A stretch of 64,000 bases of DNA, from positions 3,877,434 through 3,941,433 of the forward strand of contig NC_092795.1 in NCBI RefSeq assembly GCF_918797505.1, given 5' to 3'. Shown here in pieces: positions 47,234 through 58,100 of this stretch; the stretch's first letter is position 1, and every line of letters starts with the position of its first letter. The position numbers were made by a program, and so were the translations under genes. Below the pieces are notes generated by a model. The model had not been told where the DNA came from. It searched no databases and was given only the letters and a program-made list of their open reading frames with translations. The stretch is from Bemisia tabaci (Eukaryota; Arthropoda; Insecta; Hemiptera; Aleyrodidae).

Positions 47234-48551
47234 GATGTCAGATCTGGAGAAAATATAAATTATGTGAAAAATTTGAAATAATACTATATAGGAATTCAAG
47301 CTATTGGGAATTACAAACATTTTTAGATGCTTTCAGCTGGGCATGGATTTTAACATGTAACAGTCGCCAAATAAAGTCTGATTCCCAAGCTCTATCCAAC
47401 AACTACACTTGAACTTGAATAGCTCAAAGACTTGAGTACACAGTAACATGGGGGAAATAAAAGTTTTTGGGGCTGAAAACCTTGGAAACGATGCTGCTCA
47501 AGCTTGTACATAAATTTTCAGTTCAGGGGGATGATTTACTGTCTTATGTTGAAGTTTAAGTAAATGTACATTTCTCAAATAAATTTTCAAGGATAATAGT
47601 ATCTTCAGCGTCCACCCCAAAAAGAGTTCTATGCTTTCTGAGTAAGACAAATATTCGACCATTTTGAATTATTATGTATTAACTTTCAATGCAGGACTGG
47701 AGACAAACGATGTTCTAGCACATTCAAAAAAGTGCATAACCTTTTTTGACATGTGCTCTTAATATATTTAGTCATAGAGTACATAGAGTCGTAGTGTAAA
47801 TGGGAGAGCTAGCACCATGTTCTGCTCGACGAGTTCCAAGCCCAGTGTGCGCCGAGTTCGGGTCACTTTTTCGGGGGTGTTAAAATTTTGATATAGGACT
47901 TAATGATAGTTTTAAGGGGAGCAAGAAGACTCAGACGAGACTAGTTGAAGATTAGCACCTGAGCTGAGGTGCTACACCTCCGTTTCAACAGTTTGAGGTT
48001 ACCTCATTCCAAATCAGTCACCTACACCCACACAAATGCAATTCTCCAGAATAGATACTCCGCTTGGCTACTTATTATGGACCGTCTATTATCTAGGCTA
48101 AAGTAGAAAATATGGGATGAATCAAATTCATTGGTCACGATCTTGAGAATCAACATGCAGTATCTTCATACATGAGAGATATCCTTCGCTACTGCTTCAA
48201 CAAGAACACCGATGGGATTGAAACTAGGACAGGGACTAAGTTAGTTAAGAAGTATTCAATATTGATAAAAATCATGAAAAATCTATGTCAGATGATGGTA
48301 TTGAACAACTCACTGCTTCACAATTGGAACGGTGGGCGGATACAATCTGATAAATAACTTAGCTGATAACTTCACTTGATCACTGATCGATTAGGGGTAG
48401 TCTACAGGAAAAGTGTCGGTAGGGCTTGTTCAGAATTTTAGAATGCGTGATTGAAAAGGAAGGAAATCAGTTCACTGATACTTAGTGATGAGAATAAATA
48501 GTGAATTGGTTACCATGTTACCATGCATGAGTATAACAATGTGGGACTTAC
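47234..48551. other. Probable first intron and 5' flank of SR gene
   Basis: Bounded by the acceptor before the SR ATG and the donor gtaagt near 48546-48551. No coding evidence; frames are short and unsupported. Confidence 0.35.
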
Positions 48552-48900
48552 GTACAGGATTTAAACTGAGTTCGACAATTGGTTAAACCGTTTGAGAAAA
48601 GATTCTATCGATCAAATATCCGACTCTGAATTACGCCGAAAATTACGCGAAGAAACACTTCTTCACTTCATTAGGATAAGGTAAAATGGTGTGACCATGC
48701 GATATGCAAATCATAATTTTCAGCAGTTAGGCTTCACTTAATTTTTTTTTTACAAGCAAACCGTGATAAGGAGCGGAAAGGAGAGAGGGTAGAGGCAGGA
48801 ATGCTGTGACCGCTCTGACGTCATGATATTTCGTGACGTCACGTGAAACCAGCAGATTCAATACCGTGTTGCCGTTTTGCCGAGATAATGACCCACACCA
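48552..48900 (-). promoter_or_regulatory. Putative promoter and 5' non-coding exon of the SR gene
   Basis: A strong minus-strand donor (tac|gtaagt) ends at 48551-48546, suitable for a 5' untranslated exon feeding the acceptor just before the SR start codon. Just upstream are two perfect CRE/ATF palindromes TGACGTCA at 48816-48823 and 48834-48841, 10 bp apart, in a more GC-rich patch. The palindromes are seen; use as promoter and the exon limits are inferred. Confidence 0.35.
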
Positions 48901-48992
48901 ATCATAAGTTGATCCTACCGCGATGTTGGTAATACACATTGAATATTATGTCCTGTTGCTGAATATTGTTGACTTTTGGTCTAAGGAAGGGC

Positions 48993-49014
48993 GGGGGGGG
49001 GGGGGGGGGGGGGG
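48993..49014 (+). repeat. 22-base G run
   Basis: An uninterrupted G tract preceded by gggc and followed by ttagggggg. It may form a quadruplex, and its length may be a sequencing estimate. Confidence 0.8.
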
Positions 49015-49839
49015 TTAGGGGGGACGACGGGACTCATAGAACTCGATTGCATCATCGACTTACAATTTTTGCCCCATTATTAGGAATTTTTTTGGATTGA
49101 ATTGTTCTTTATTGTTGTAATGTTACTGTATACTTAATTATCTGATTACCATACTAACTAGTTAAAATTTGTTTTCAGGGGTTTTTGAAGACGGAATTTT
49201 GTGACCGGGTAGCTCTGCTTCGGACACAGCGAAGCAAAATTGTATTAAATATGAAGTGAAATAATATTGAAACTTTTTACTTATGCGTTGAAAATTCCAT
49301 TAAATTTGTTACATCTACTCAACCCTCTCCACATTTTTATTCATTTATTATTTTTTCGCCTTTATTTGTGTGAGAATTTGCAGCTAAACAAATTCATTAG
49401 TATGGTCTATTAAAGCAGCTCATTGCCATCCAAGTATATACGTAGGATGTTCGGAAACATGGACAGACCATGCCCAACAACTTGTTTCGGTTATTTGATT
49501 GTGGTATTTGGTGCCTATCCTTAGAGGTGCTCAAAGGAAATTCCCAAGCCGGGTCAAATCGACCCGTATTTGAATACATCGATTTGGATTTATTTAGCAT
49601 TCATTGGATGTTTGAGGATGTAAAATATTTTCATTGAAATTTTCACATTGATGTGTCACTCGATTTAAAATAATTTGGCCGAATTACATCCCTCCTATCC
49701 TCAACTGTGTCGCTCACGTACCTTGCCCTTCAGCACCAGTTCAAATATTATATGACAATTAATTGAAACAAACACAATATGGCATCAGAGCAAAGAAAAA
49801 GGGTTCGCCGCGCCGTCTCGCGTTGATGTGGCGGCGCGG

Positions 49840-49930
49840 CGCAGAGATACAACTATTCGTACTTGATGGATGTCTGTGTTGCGTACACAAAATTGAAGGC
49901 GCGATGGCGCGAGGTGAATTAGCTAATGCT
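49840..49930 (-). repeat. Repeat M, inverted copy
   Basis: gatacaactattcgtacttg, atggatgtctgtgttgc and aattgaaggcgcgatggcgc are the complement of the 26985-27070 unit. Confidence 0.6.
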
Positions 49931-49964
49931 CCGCTCTATGTTGCAAATGAGGTGTCGTTCAGAT

Positions 49965-50129
49965 CAGAGGCGTGGCGTGAATTGCGATGTATCGATTGTT
50001 ATGCCGTTTAAACCTATGGTGAAAAATCGATTATTAAGGTGTTCGCTGCTAACACGCTGTTTATCGATCCTTTTCCGTAGGTTTAAATGCCACAGCAATC
50101 GAAATATCGCAAAGCATGCCACGTTACTG
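49965..50129. mobile_element. hAT-type MITE (family H), copy 3
   Basis: 165 bp, cagaggcgtggcgtgaattg to gcatgccacgttactg. Flanked by perfect 8-bp duplication GTTCAGAT (49957-49964, 50130-50137). Confidence 0.9.
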
Positions 50130-50259
50130 GTTCAGATTTGGGAAGAAAGTTAAAAAACGAGGCCCAAATACGTCTCTCCAAACTCTGGATGTGTATTGAC
50201 ACTTGATGATTTCGCCTTTTTTTCATTTATTGATGTTGATTCTTATTGATAGTGTATAT

Positions 50260-52267
50260 TAGGGTGGCCCAAAAAAATAAATTTCGGAAATTTATAGCCG
50301 TAACCCCCTAAATCGGTTACAGCATGTTCAAAAACACGGAAAATGAAAGAGGCTGTTCCATCCCCCATTAGATTTGGCCCCCTATCAAATATGATCCATC
50401 TTTTCAGGAGTGATACAGTAGCATGCGAGACGTTCAAATATGGCGGTCATTTTGACTTAGGCCCACCCAGAGAGGGGGGGCGGGGGTTCAAAGACAAAAC
50501 CTTCAACTGCCTATAACTTTTGAGCGAAAAATCAGATTGAGTTGAACTTTTTTTTAAATGAAAGATCTCAAAAAGATATATCTGCTGATACCAAAAAAAT
50601 TGAAAAAAAGTTAAATTTAATGCAAATTTTTAGCAAGTTTTCGATTTTTTAGGAGACAAAATTTTCAATTTTGTCGTGTTTCGGCACCGCGCAATGACTC
50701 TACTAAAACAAAAACCAGTTTTTTAGATTTTACACTCAATTTCCTATAAGATGCCAAAAACCGCATCTTGGGGAAACGTTTAGATCGCGAGCTATGGCTT
50801 GTCAAAGGTAGCCCCGCGCTGTTCGCATATCCTCCACGCGTCTGCCACCGATCCTGTTGCCCCTCCTCCCCCATCCTAAATGCAAATTAACATTCTACTA
50901 CCCAGCTTTCGTATATATCTGCGTTATAGGTACGTGAAAATTTCAGCAAGTTCGTGATTTCCAGTGGAATTGATACTTTATTTCGCTCCCCCCCCCCACC
51001 CGGCCACTGGCACTGAAGTTTGCCCCTGCCTACAAGTTGTAATAGTTTTTTCTTGTGTCTAACTGGAGGTATTTGTTTTCTAGATTACACGCTAAAATGA
51101 ACAGAATAGGTATAAAAAAAGTAATTTATTAAGTGAATTGAAAGCAGTTACACAAGGATACACACAGGTTACACAAGGAGGTTGGGAGGTGGGATAAAAA
51201 ATTACCTCAATTCGATTTCGTAGTCACAGGGTGCTACATCAGCAAAAACATGCAACAAGAAAATGTTTATAATTCTTTTTCGCACAATATTTGGAGCACA
51301 GTGGCCGGGTTGGGGGGGGGGGGGGGGGAGATATAAAGCATCAATTCCACTGGAAATCACGAACTTGCTGGATTTTCACGTACCTATAACGCAGATATAT
51401 ACGAAAGCTGGGTAGTAGAATGTTAATTTGCATTTAGGATGGGGGAGGAGGGGCAACAGGATCAGTGGCGGACGCGTGGAGGATATGTGAACAGCGCAGG
51501 GGGCGCGCGCTCAGCGCGGGGCTAACTTTGACGAGCCATAGCTCGCGATCTAAACGTTTCCCCAAGATGCGGTTTTTTGCATCTTATAGGAAATTGAGTG
51601 TAAAATCTAAAAAACTGGTTTTTGTTTTAGTAGAGTCATTGCGCGGTGCCGAAACACGACAAAATTGAAAATTTTGTCTCCTAAAAAATCGAAAACTTGC
51701 TAAAAATTTGCATTAAAAACTTTTTTTCAATTTTTTTGGTATCAGCAGATATATCTTTTTGAGATCTTTCATTTAAAAAAAAGTTCAACTCAATCCGATT
51801 TTTCGCTCAAAAGTTATAGGCAGTTGAAGGTTTTGTCTTTGAACCCCCGCCCCCCCTCTCTGGGTGGGCCTAAGTCAAAATGACCGCCATATTTGAACGT
51901 CTCGCATGCTACTGTATCACTCTTGAAAAGATGGATCATATTTGATAGGGGGCCAAATCTAATGGGGGATGGAACAACCTCTTTGGGGTCAATCGGGACA
52001 AAATTAACCCGACGCGCAGTTGCCATTTATCCCCGCAAAAATGGCGAATTTTTACTGTTTGTCAGTAATTGTTGTAAGTTTGTCAGAAAAATTACTGACA
52101 AACAGTAAAAATTCGCCATTTTTGCGGGGATAAATGGCAACTGCGCGTCGGGTTAATTGTGTCCCGATTGACCCCAAATTTCATTTTCCGTGTTTTTGAA
52201 CATGCTGTAACCGATTTAGAGGGTTACGGCTATAAATTTCCGAAATTCATTTTTTGTGGGCCACCGT
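50260..52267. mobile_element. 2 kb foldback transposon with 9-bp target duplication
   Basis: Left arm about 50260-51004 and right arm about 51300-52267 are complements for some 740 bp with few mismatches. Ends tagggtggcccaaaaa and tttttgtgggccaccgt. Flanks AGTGTATAT at 50251-50259 and 52268-52276. The centre (about 300 bp) is AT-rich, bounded by C and G runs. Mirrored frames of 67-69 codons arise because the arms are the same sequence. The 9-bp duplication favours a Mutator-like origin; no transposase is present. Confidence 0.88.
51985..52175. mobile_element. Hairpin MITE nested in right arm of the foldback
   Basis: ggggtcaatcgggacaaaat pairs with ttgtgtcccgattgacccc. The arms run inward through aacccgacgcgcagttgcca and gtttgtcagtaatt. 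Absent from the left arm, where cctctttcatt text is continuous. Confidence 0.88.
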
Positions 52268-52519
52268 AGTGTATATGTAGACCTACATCTAAAGCTCTGA
52301 GTATGTACCGGCCGCATACAACCCACGGGCCCTGGGTTTGTAGCAAGGTTCGGGTCAATTTGACCCGGCTTGGGTATCTATGAGTTGAAAAATATGTTCT
52401 CTTGATCGTTGATCGAGATTTCGCTTGTAAGCACATGGTTTTATACAGCATACTCAGTTACATGCAGTCGTTTTAAACAGCCGTATCCAGCAAATTCTGT
52501 GGATCTACCCCAGGATACC

Positions 52520-52635
52520 CCGGGGGATGGGGTCCTTGGATGCCAAAGGGGCAGCCCCTGGGGGTTGGGCTCCTTGGATGTTAGATGGGGCACCCCCGGG
52601 GGCTGGGCTTTTATGAGGCCGGGGAGGGGGGCAGC
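52520..52635 (+). repeat. GC-rich tandem repeat, about 38-bp unit, three copies
   Basis: Units begin cgggggatggggtccttgga, tgggggttgggctccttgga and cgggggctgggcttttatga. The frames through it are low-complexity Gly/Trp-rich and not believed. Confidence 0.7.
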
Positions 52636-52964
52636 CCTGGAGGTTTCGTTCCATAAAAAACACGTATCACATTCCTGAAATTCGTACCCGTTTGCCTGGG
52701 TCAATGATTCGCCTTTATTTGGCCGGCTATGCAAAATGACTGTCGTGATGCACGAACAGTGGTATCAGAATTTCGCATTTAGATTACGCAATAGATTGAA
52801 GGCGCTCTTCTGTATTGTATGTGAGGGGCCCTGCACAATGATGTTGACCAGAAATGTTCAGAAGTTTGGAGTCTTCAATCGAGCCGTAATTTTGAAAAAT
52901 ACCTGAAGACATTATTTTACGTTTCTGAAGTCTTCTTTCAAAAAAGGGAGTCCAAATTCTCGGT

Positions 52965-53195
52965 TCAGATTGTGATCTTTCAGTCTTCTTGATTTAGTCA
53001 TCGTATTCTCATGCAAGACTGAGAGAGTCGCCGTTTACAAGATCGCAACTTACTCAAAATCTCAAAAGCGGTTGTGAATTCAATAAGTTTCGCACGAATA
53101 AAATGAGCTTTGACGATGAACTGTGAATTATCAGAATTGAAAAAAGGGTTCTTTGTCCACTGGTCCATTTGAAAGGCGTAGAACGTGGATAGATG
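52965..53195 (+). repeat. Dispersed repeat shared with 17860-18090, copy 2
   Basis: gccgtttacaagatcgcaac, gcggttgtgaattcaat and tctttgtccactggtccatt correspond in order to the first copy. The downstream word tctgataaggaa at about 53598 suggests the repeat resumes after an interruption. Confidence 0.72.
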
Positions 53196-53199
53196 GAGG

Positions 53200-54878
53200 A
53201 TGGATGTCCTCCTGGTTTCTACGGGCACTAGATGGCTGCAGGTTTCTGACGGTATTTGTGCCAAAAAGTTGGGGGAAAAATCGTTAAAAAAAGGTATTAC
53301 CTATATAATTTTTTGAGGGTCCACGTAGAGACGATATATTTCTACAGACTACGCACTGTCTTCTTACATATGGGATAAAAGTTACTCAAGGAAGCCGATT
53401 CTCTTATTCACTTATTGCTGACTCATTTTATTGGGTCAACTAAAGCTTCTAAACCAGGTTTAAAAACTCTATTTTTGATCTTAATGATCAAGAGCAGGTT
53501 CAAAACGCTAATTATGGAAATGCGTATCTCGTGATGAAACGTCATTCTCTAATCATACAATGCTTGATCTGGTCGTATGAGATCAAACTAAAGTTTATCT
53601 GATAAGGAACTGTAAGCGTGAAACTCTTTTTTCAGTCTTTTCAATGATCCAAATCCGCCAACAACATTTTTAAAACACTGATTTCAAAAATGTGTTTCTC
53701 GTGATGAAGTGTCAATTCTCAGTGCCGAAAACGCGAATCTCGGCATTTCTGCCGTATTTTCTAACAGTTCGCGAAAAATTATTCAAAATGCTGATGGAGT
53801 CTGAAATAGCATATTGTTCTTGCTATCCTCAAGAATAATAACCTTTCTACTAACAATAAAAAGGAATGTGGACAGTCCTTTTACTCTCCTGGGAAATCGT
53901 GTCATCCGAGATACGCACTTCTGCACTTTCACCATCGATATTCGGTTAAATGAAGATCTTTCTGTTGCCTACCGCCGACCTACACAAATAGGTGGATGGG
54001 GTTTTTTTTCTTTCTTGCTTTCGGTCTCGAGTATGAGTGACCTCCATGATTCTAAAGGTTCAGAACGAGCCTGCTCCCCAATAGAATTTGAAATAGTTGT
54101 TCTCCTCATGGCAAGAAGTAGCTTAGGAACCGGACATCTCGCAAGACCGTATGAGCCTTCAGACGTTGCCAAATTTCCTGGGATAAAGTACGAAAGCTCC
54201 GGGAAATTGGTGGAAATTTTCCTTCCGATTTCACTGTGAATTGTATTACTTGTATTAGCAGTTTAATCTAAAGCGTCTGAAAGTTGCAGATAAAAGATTT
54301 ATAACTATTCTCAAAAATAAGATTTTTACATATAACGGGGTGCGGACGCTGGACGCGTGGACGCGGCAAAATTCGAATGCTCATACGGAGCTCAGTGGAT
54401 CGAGTCAATGGAGGAGGTTCGAACATGACATTTTTTGCTAAAGCTGAACATTTTGATGCTCTTTGATGCCTAAAAACTGTTAAGTGAAATTAAAAAAGTA
54501 AAAAAAGTTTTAATGTAAAAGTATACAATTCATAATTTTAAAAAAAGAAAACAATGGGTACCTAAGATTTTTCTCAAAATTTAAATATACGTATTTTCCC
54601 CGCACATGCATGTTAACTATTGACACACGCGTGTACGAGCATGGTGAAATCAATGGCCCCAGTTGGGTCTAGGTCGTATAGCAACGTAACTAACTGCATG
54701 GCGAAGCGATGAGTACCACGAAAAAATGAAGGCGCTCCAAGCCGAGATCCTTTTATCGAGAGCCATAACCAACAAAATCTGTTACACCGGTGCTCATTTT
54801 TGAAATTTGTCAGAACAACACGTTAGCTGCATGCATATTGCCAGCAATTGCTAATTGCCTGCCACAAATACATTTAAA
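53200..54878. other. No supported gene; decayed repeats
   Basis: Contains a family E right end (gatacgcacttctgcacttt at about 53911) and a decayed family A copy (about 54140-54390). The 141-codon plus frame at 53814-54239 runs through both. 54690-54860 resembles 18250-18430 (gaaggcg(c/t)tccaagc, gaggtc/gagatc). Confidence 0.45.
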
Positions 54879-55106
54879 TCAAAATGGTATGATTTCTCCA
54901 TCGTAAGAGCGGAAGCCAATTTTATTCTTTTCGCTAAAGTCCAGCATAGTTTTGAGCATGCTGGTGACACTGGTCTCCGTGGTGGTTGTCGCTTTGAGTT
55001 GCGCAGTCATATCAGTGATGACGAAGCCAGGATGTATGGACTCCACCAAAATCCCGTCTTCTTCAAGCTCTCGGCTCATTAGTTGGGTTGCCATGTTTAG
55101 GGCCGT
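54879..55106 (-). CDS. SDR terminal exon
   Basis: After acceptor ctatttcag the frame reads TALNMATQLMSRELEEDGI, then VESIHPGFVITDM (the PG motif after the active site) and a C-terminus with SMLKTMLDF and YDGEIIPF before TGA. An internal ATG makes this look like a 71-residue ORF, but it is the last exon of the larger gene. Confidence 0.93.
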   Translation of the reverse strand, partial: TALNMATQLMSRELEEDGILVESIHPGFVITDMTAQLKATTTTETSVTSMLKTMLDFSEKNKIGFRSYDGEIIPF

Positions 55107-58100
55107 CTGAAATAGAAAAATAATATAAAAAACACCCTGTTAAACCGTCGCTCCCCTGGCGGAAGGAAGTATCTTCATTCTTACGTGAGCCCTGCTTAAC
55201 ATATAAATTCATGCTTTCCGGGGCTCATGCGGCAATTGAGATACGCCCTTACTCTCTGCAATATTGAATATCCAAGTTTGTCTCGGAAGTAAAATAACGT
55301 CCCACCAATATTATGGCAATATTGTAAGGATAGGCTAGCAGTTTTACAAACCTAACATTGGCACAATCTTTGGGCTCAAGCTTGTCTCAGAGATAAAATA
55401 AATGTCCTGCTAACATTGTGGGAACATTAGCAAGATAAGCTTGGCAACTATATTCAAATGTGAAAAAATGTCGTACCAAGCTTGTACCAAGGTCAAATAT
55501 CCGATTGGGTACGCCAGAGGAGCGACAAAACTTCTACGGTTTAAAAAATATTTATGATATTTTCGTAAAAACTGTTTGGAACATGCTTCAATAATAATAA
55601 AATATAGATCTCTGTAGATATGGTCGCCTAGAGGGGCCTTTGAGACGAATCGAGGAAGTTAGCTCTATAATATGGTGCTGTCTGCAAACTACGTAGCACA
55701 ATTTTATTATTATTTTTTACAACCGCACCCACCCCTTGTTGCGCGACTGTAACGCTGCTACAGACACCCCCGAAAAATTAGATAACAGTTGCCTAGACAG
55801 CCCCCTCTCCCTGTTCACCACACAAAAGACATGGAAGAAGCTTACGTTAGTATGGCCTATGGCCTCCATAAATTGGCAAGGCTTCTTGATTCAGTGCAAA
55901 TGTGATTGGAAAAATAGAGACCCCACAACATGCCTCCCCTGCTGAAAATGTAATTTATTTGTTCTTACTTTGCTTTCTCTGTAGCCGTATGCTCTTACTT
56001 TTTCCATAGTTTTGTCGGAGCCTGTCTGAAGTATAGATGCGAATATAGATGTGATATTTATGACAGCAGCCCTAGTGATGCTTAAAGGTCCTGTAACATT
56101 CATTTCATTAAAAACATATGTAAAATTAGAGCTCAATAATGCAGGGCCGGACTGGCTAAGGCAGCTAGGCAGCGATCGCTGCCTAAGAATTGTCAAGAAT
56201 TGACAATTTCTGAATTTATTCTTCAATAAATGAAATGAATCCTTGAAAAACCCTCGTTTTTTCCAGTCCTTGAGGGTTTAACTCATAACACCTTCTCTGA
56301 GGTCCCTACGACCGGAAAAAGGTAACCTCAGGGGCCCCTGAAAGGGCCCCTCAGCGATCGAAAAATATGAGCTTCTGGGGCCGTGGAGCGGCCCTCGAAG
56401 CTATATTTTCCCGGCCTCTAAGGGTTTTTTACTTTAAATAGCATGACTCTCTCTCTGAGACCCCTATAGCCCGAAGAAGGTCACTTCTGGGGCCCTTGAA
56501 AAGATGTCAGTAGGGGCCCCTGACCCTGGGCTCGAAAAAAAGAGTTTCACTTTCAGGGCCCTTCCGGGTCTCGAAAGCTCTTTTTTCCGGTCTTTGAAGG
56601 TTACTCACTTTAAGATGACTTCTTTTTTGAGGCGCCCCTACTGGCCCTGCAGCCGGGAGAAGGTAACGTCAGGGCGGGGCCTCTGAAAAGATACCAGCAG
56701 AGGCCCCCGCGTAAAGTTTGAGGCGGTTATGTGCTTCTTTATCAACAAGAGGAATCGCCGAATTTTTCAAAAAATATCTAAAAAATAGGTGACATTTTCG
56801 GAGGCGCTATTTATCAAATTTCAATGCGAAAAGAGCCTAAAACTTCTATTTTCAGGGGTTAAATTTTCAAAATTTTCCGGAGGAGGACCCCCGGACCCTC
56901 CTCCATCCCTGGGGGGCGACCCCCCAGACCCCCCATAGGGGCCCCAAAATCTTAGTAGCTGCCTAACTTTTTTTACACCAGTCCGACTCTGCAATAATGT
57001 CCCAAAAAATTCAAATTAATTGAACGTATTTCTATCAAACGGAACTATGTGCATTGTGACTTATGAGCCCTGTAATGCATATATTCCTATGGGTCGCAGG
57101 GCTCATGTTTTAATGCACATAGTTCCGTTTGGCAGAAATACGTCCAATTATTCATCGCAACTCCACGACTGAGCTGGATTTCGTTTCAGACCATAACTGA
57201 AATTTAATGCTCAAAAAAGTAGAACTGGTCACATTCATGAGATGGTCTTTAAAGACATTGGTTAGTCCAATTTGATGCTTAATTGCACATGTGTTTTCGA
57301 AGAACTCTCTTCTTAGGCAAATATCCTGTGAAAAGAGGGCCGAATTCATCATCTGCCATAACAAACTGCGGTGGCGTTACGATGATGACGTCATCGGTGC
57401 AACTATTCCTGCTCAAAGGACGTGCTTGTCGCATAATGCTGCATTTGAAGGCTTTGTGGATATTCTCGCCGACGACATACAGTAGCAAAACGCGGTCCGC
57501 ATCTTCACGCCTTTTTTGCCATTTTTTGTGTCAAAACGACGTGCGATGTATCGCATCAATTCGTTCCATAATTTCAGCTACTTGTCATTTTTTCCGAATT
57601 TTAAGATCGCACTTCCGTTGTCATCAGACTAAAGAATTCACGTACCAAATTTGACAAAGAAATTCAACGTAATAAAATCAGGGTATTTTAGAGGAAAAAT
57701 ACCACATTCGATAATGATATCGAAACTGCATTCGAATGCGATATTTTTCCTCTGAGAAACCCCTGCCTTTAATACGTTGAATTTTTTGTCAAATTTGGTA
57801 CATGAATTCTTTAGTCTGATGACAACAGAGGTGCGATCTCAAAATTCGAAAAAAATGACAAGTAGCTAAAATTATGGAACAAATTGATGCGATATATCGC
57901 AGGTCGCTCTGACACAAAAATGGCAACCGTCAAAGCACCTTAATTTTAATGAAATATGATAAATGTGCAGCCCGTGACAAAATATACAATAAAAAACAAT
58001 TTAAAAAGCGGGTAACAAGGCTAAAATTTTACATACACAAAACCAAAACGTTTCGGCTGAAAATTCAGCCATCCTCAGTTGGATAAATCAAAATAAAAAT

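Noticed and set aside
50665..51668. Two similar 67-69-codon frames in opposite orientation
   Set aside because: They are the same sequence read from the two arms of the foldback element, not a gene pair.
53814..54239. 141-codon plus-strand frame
   Set aside because: Spans the remains of MITE families E and A; no domain.
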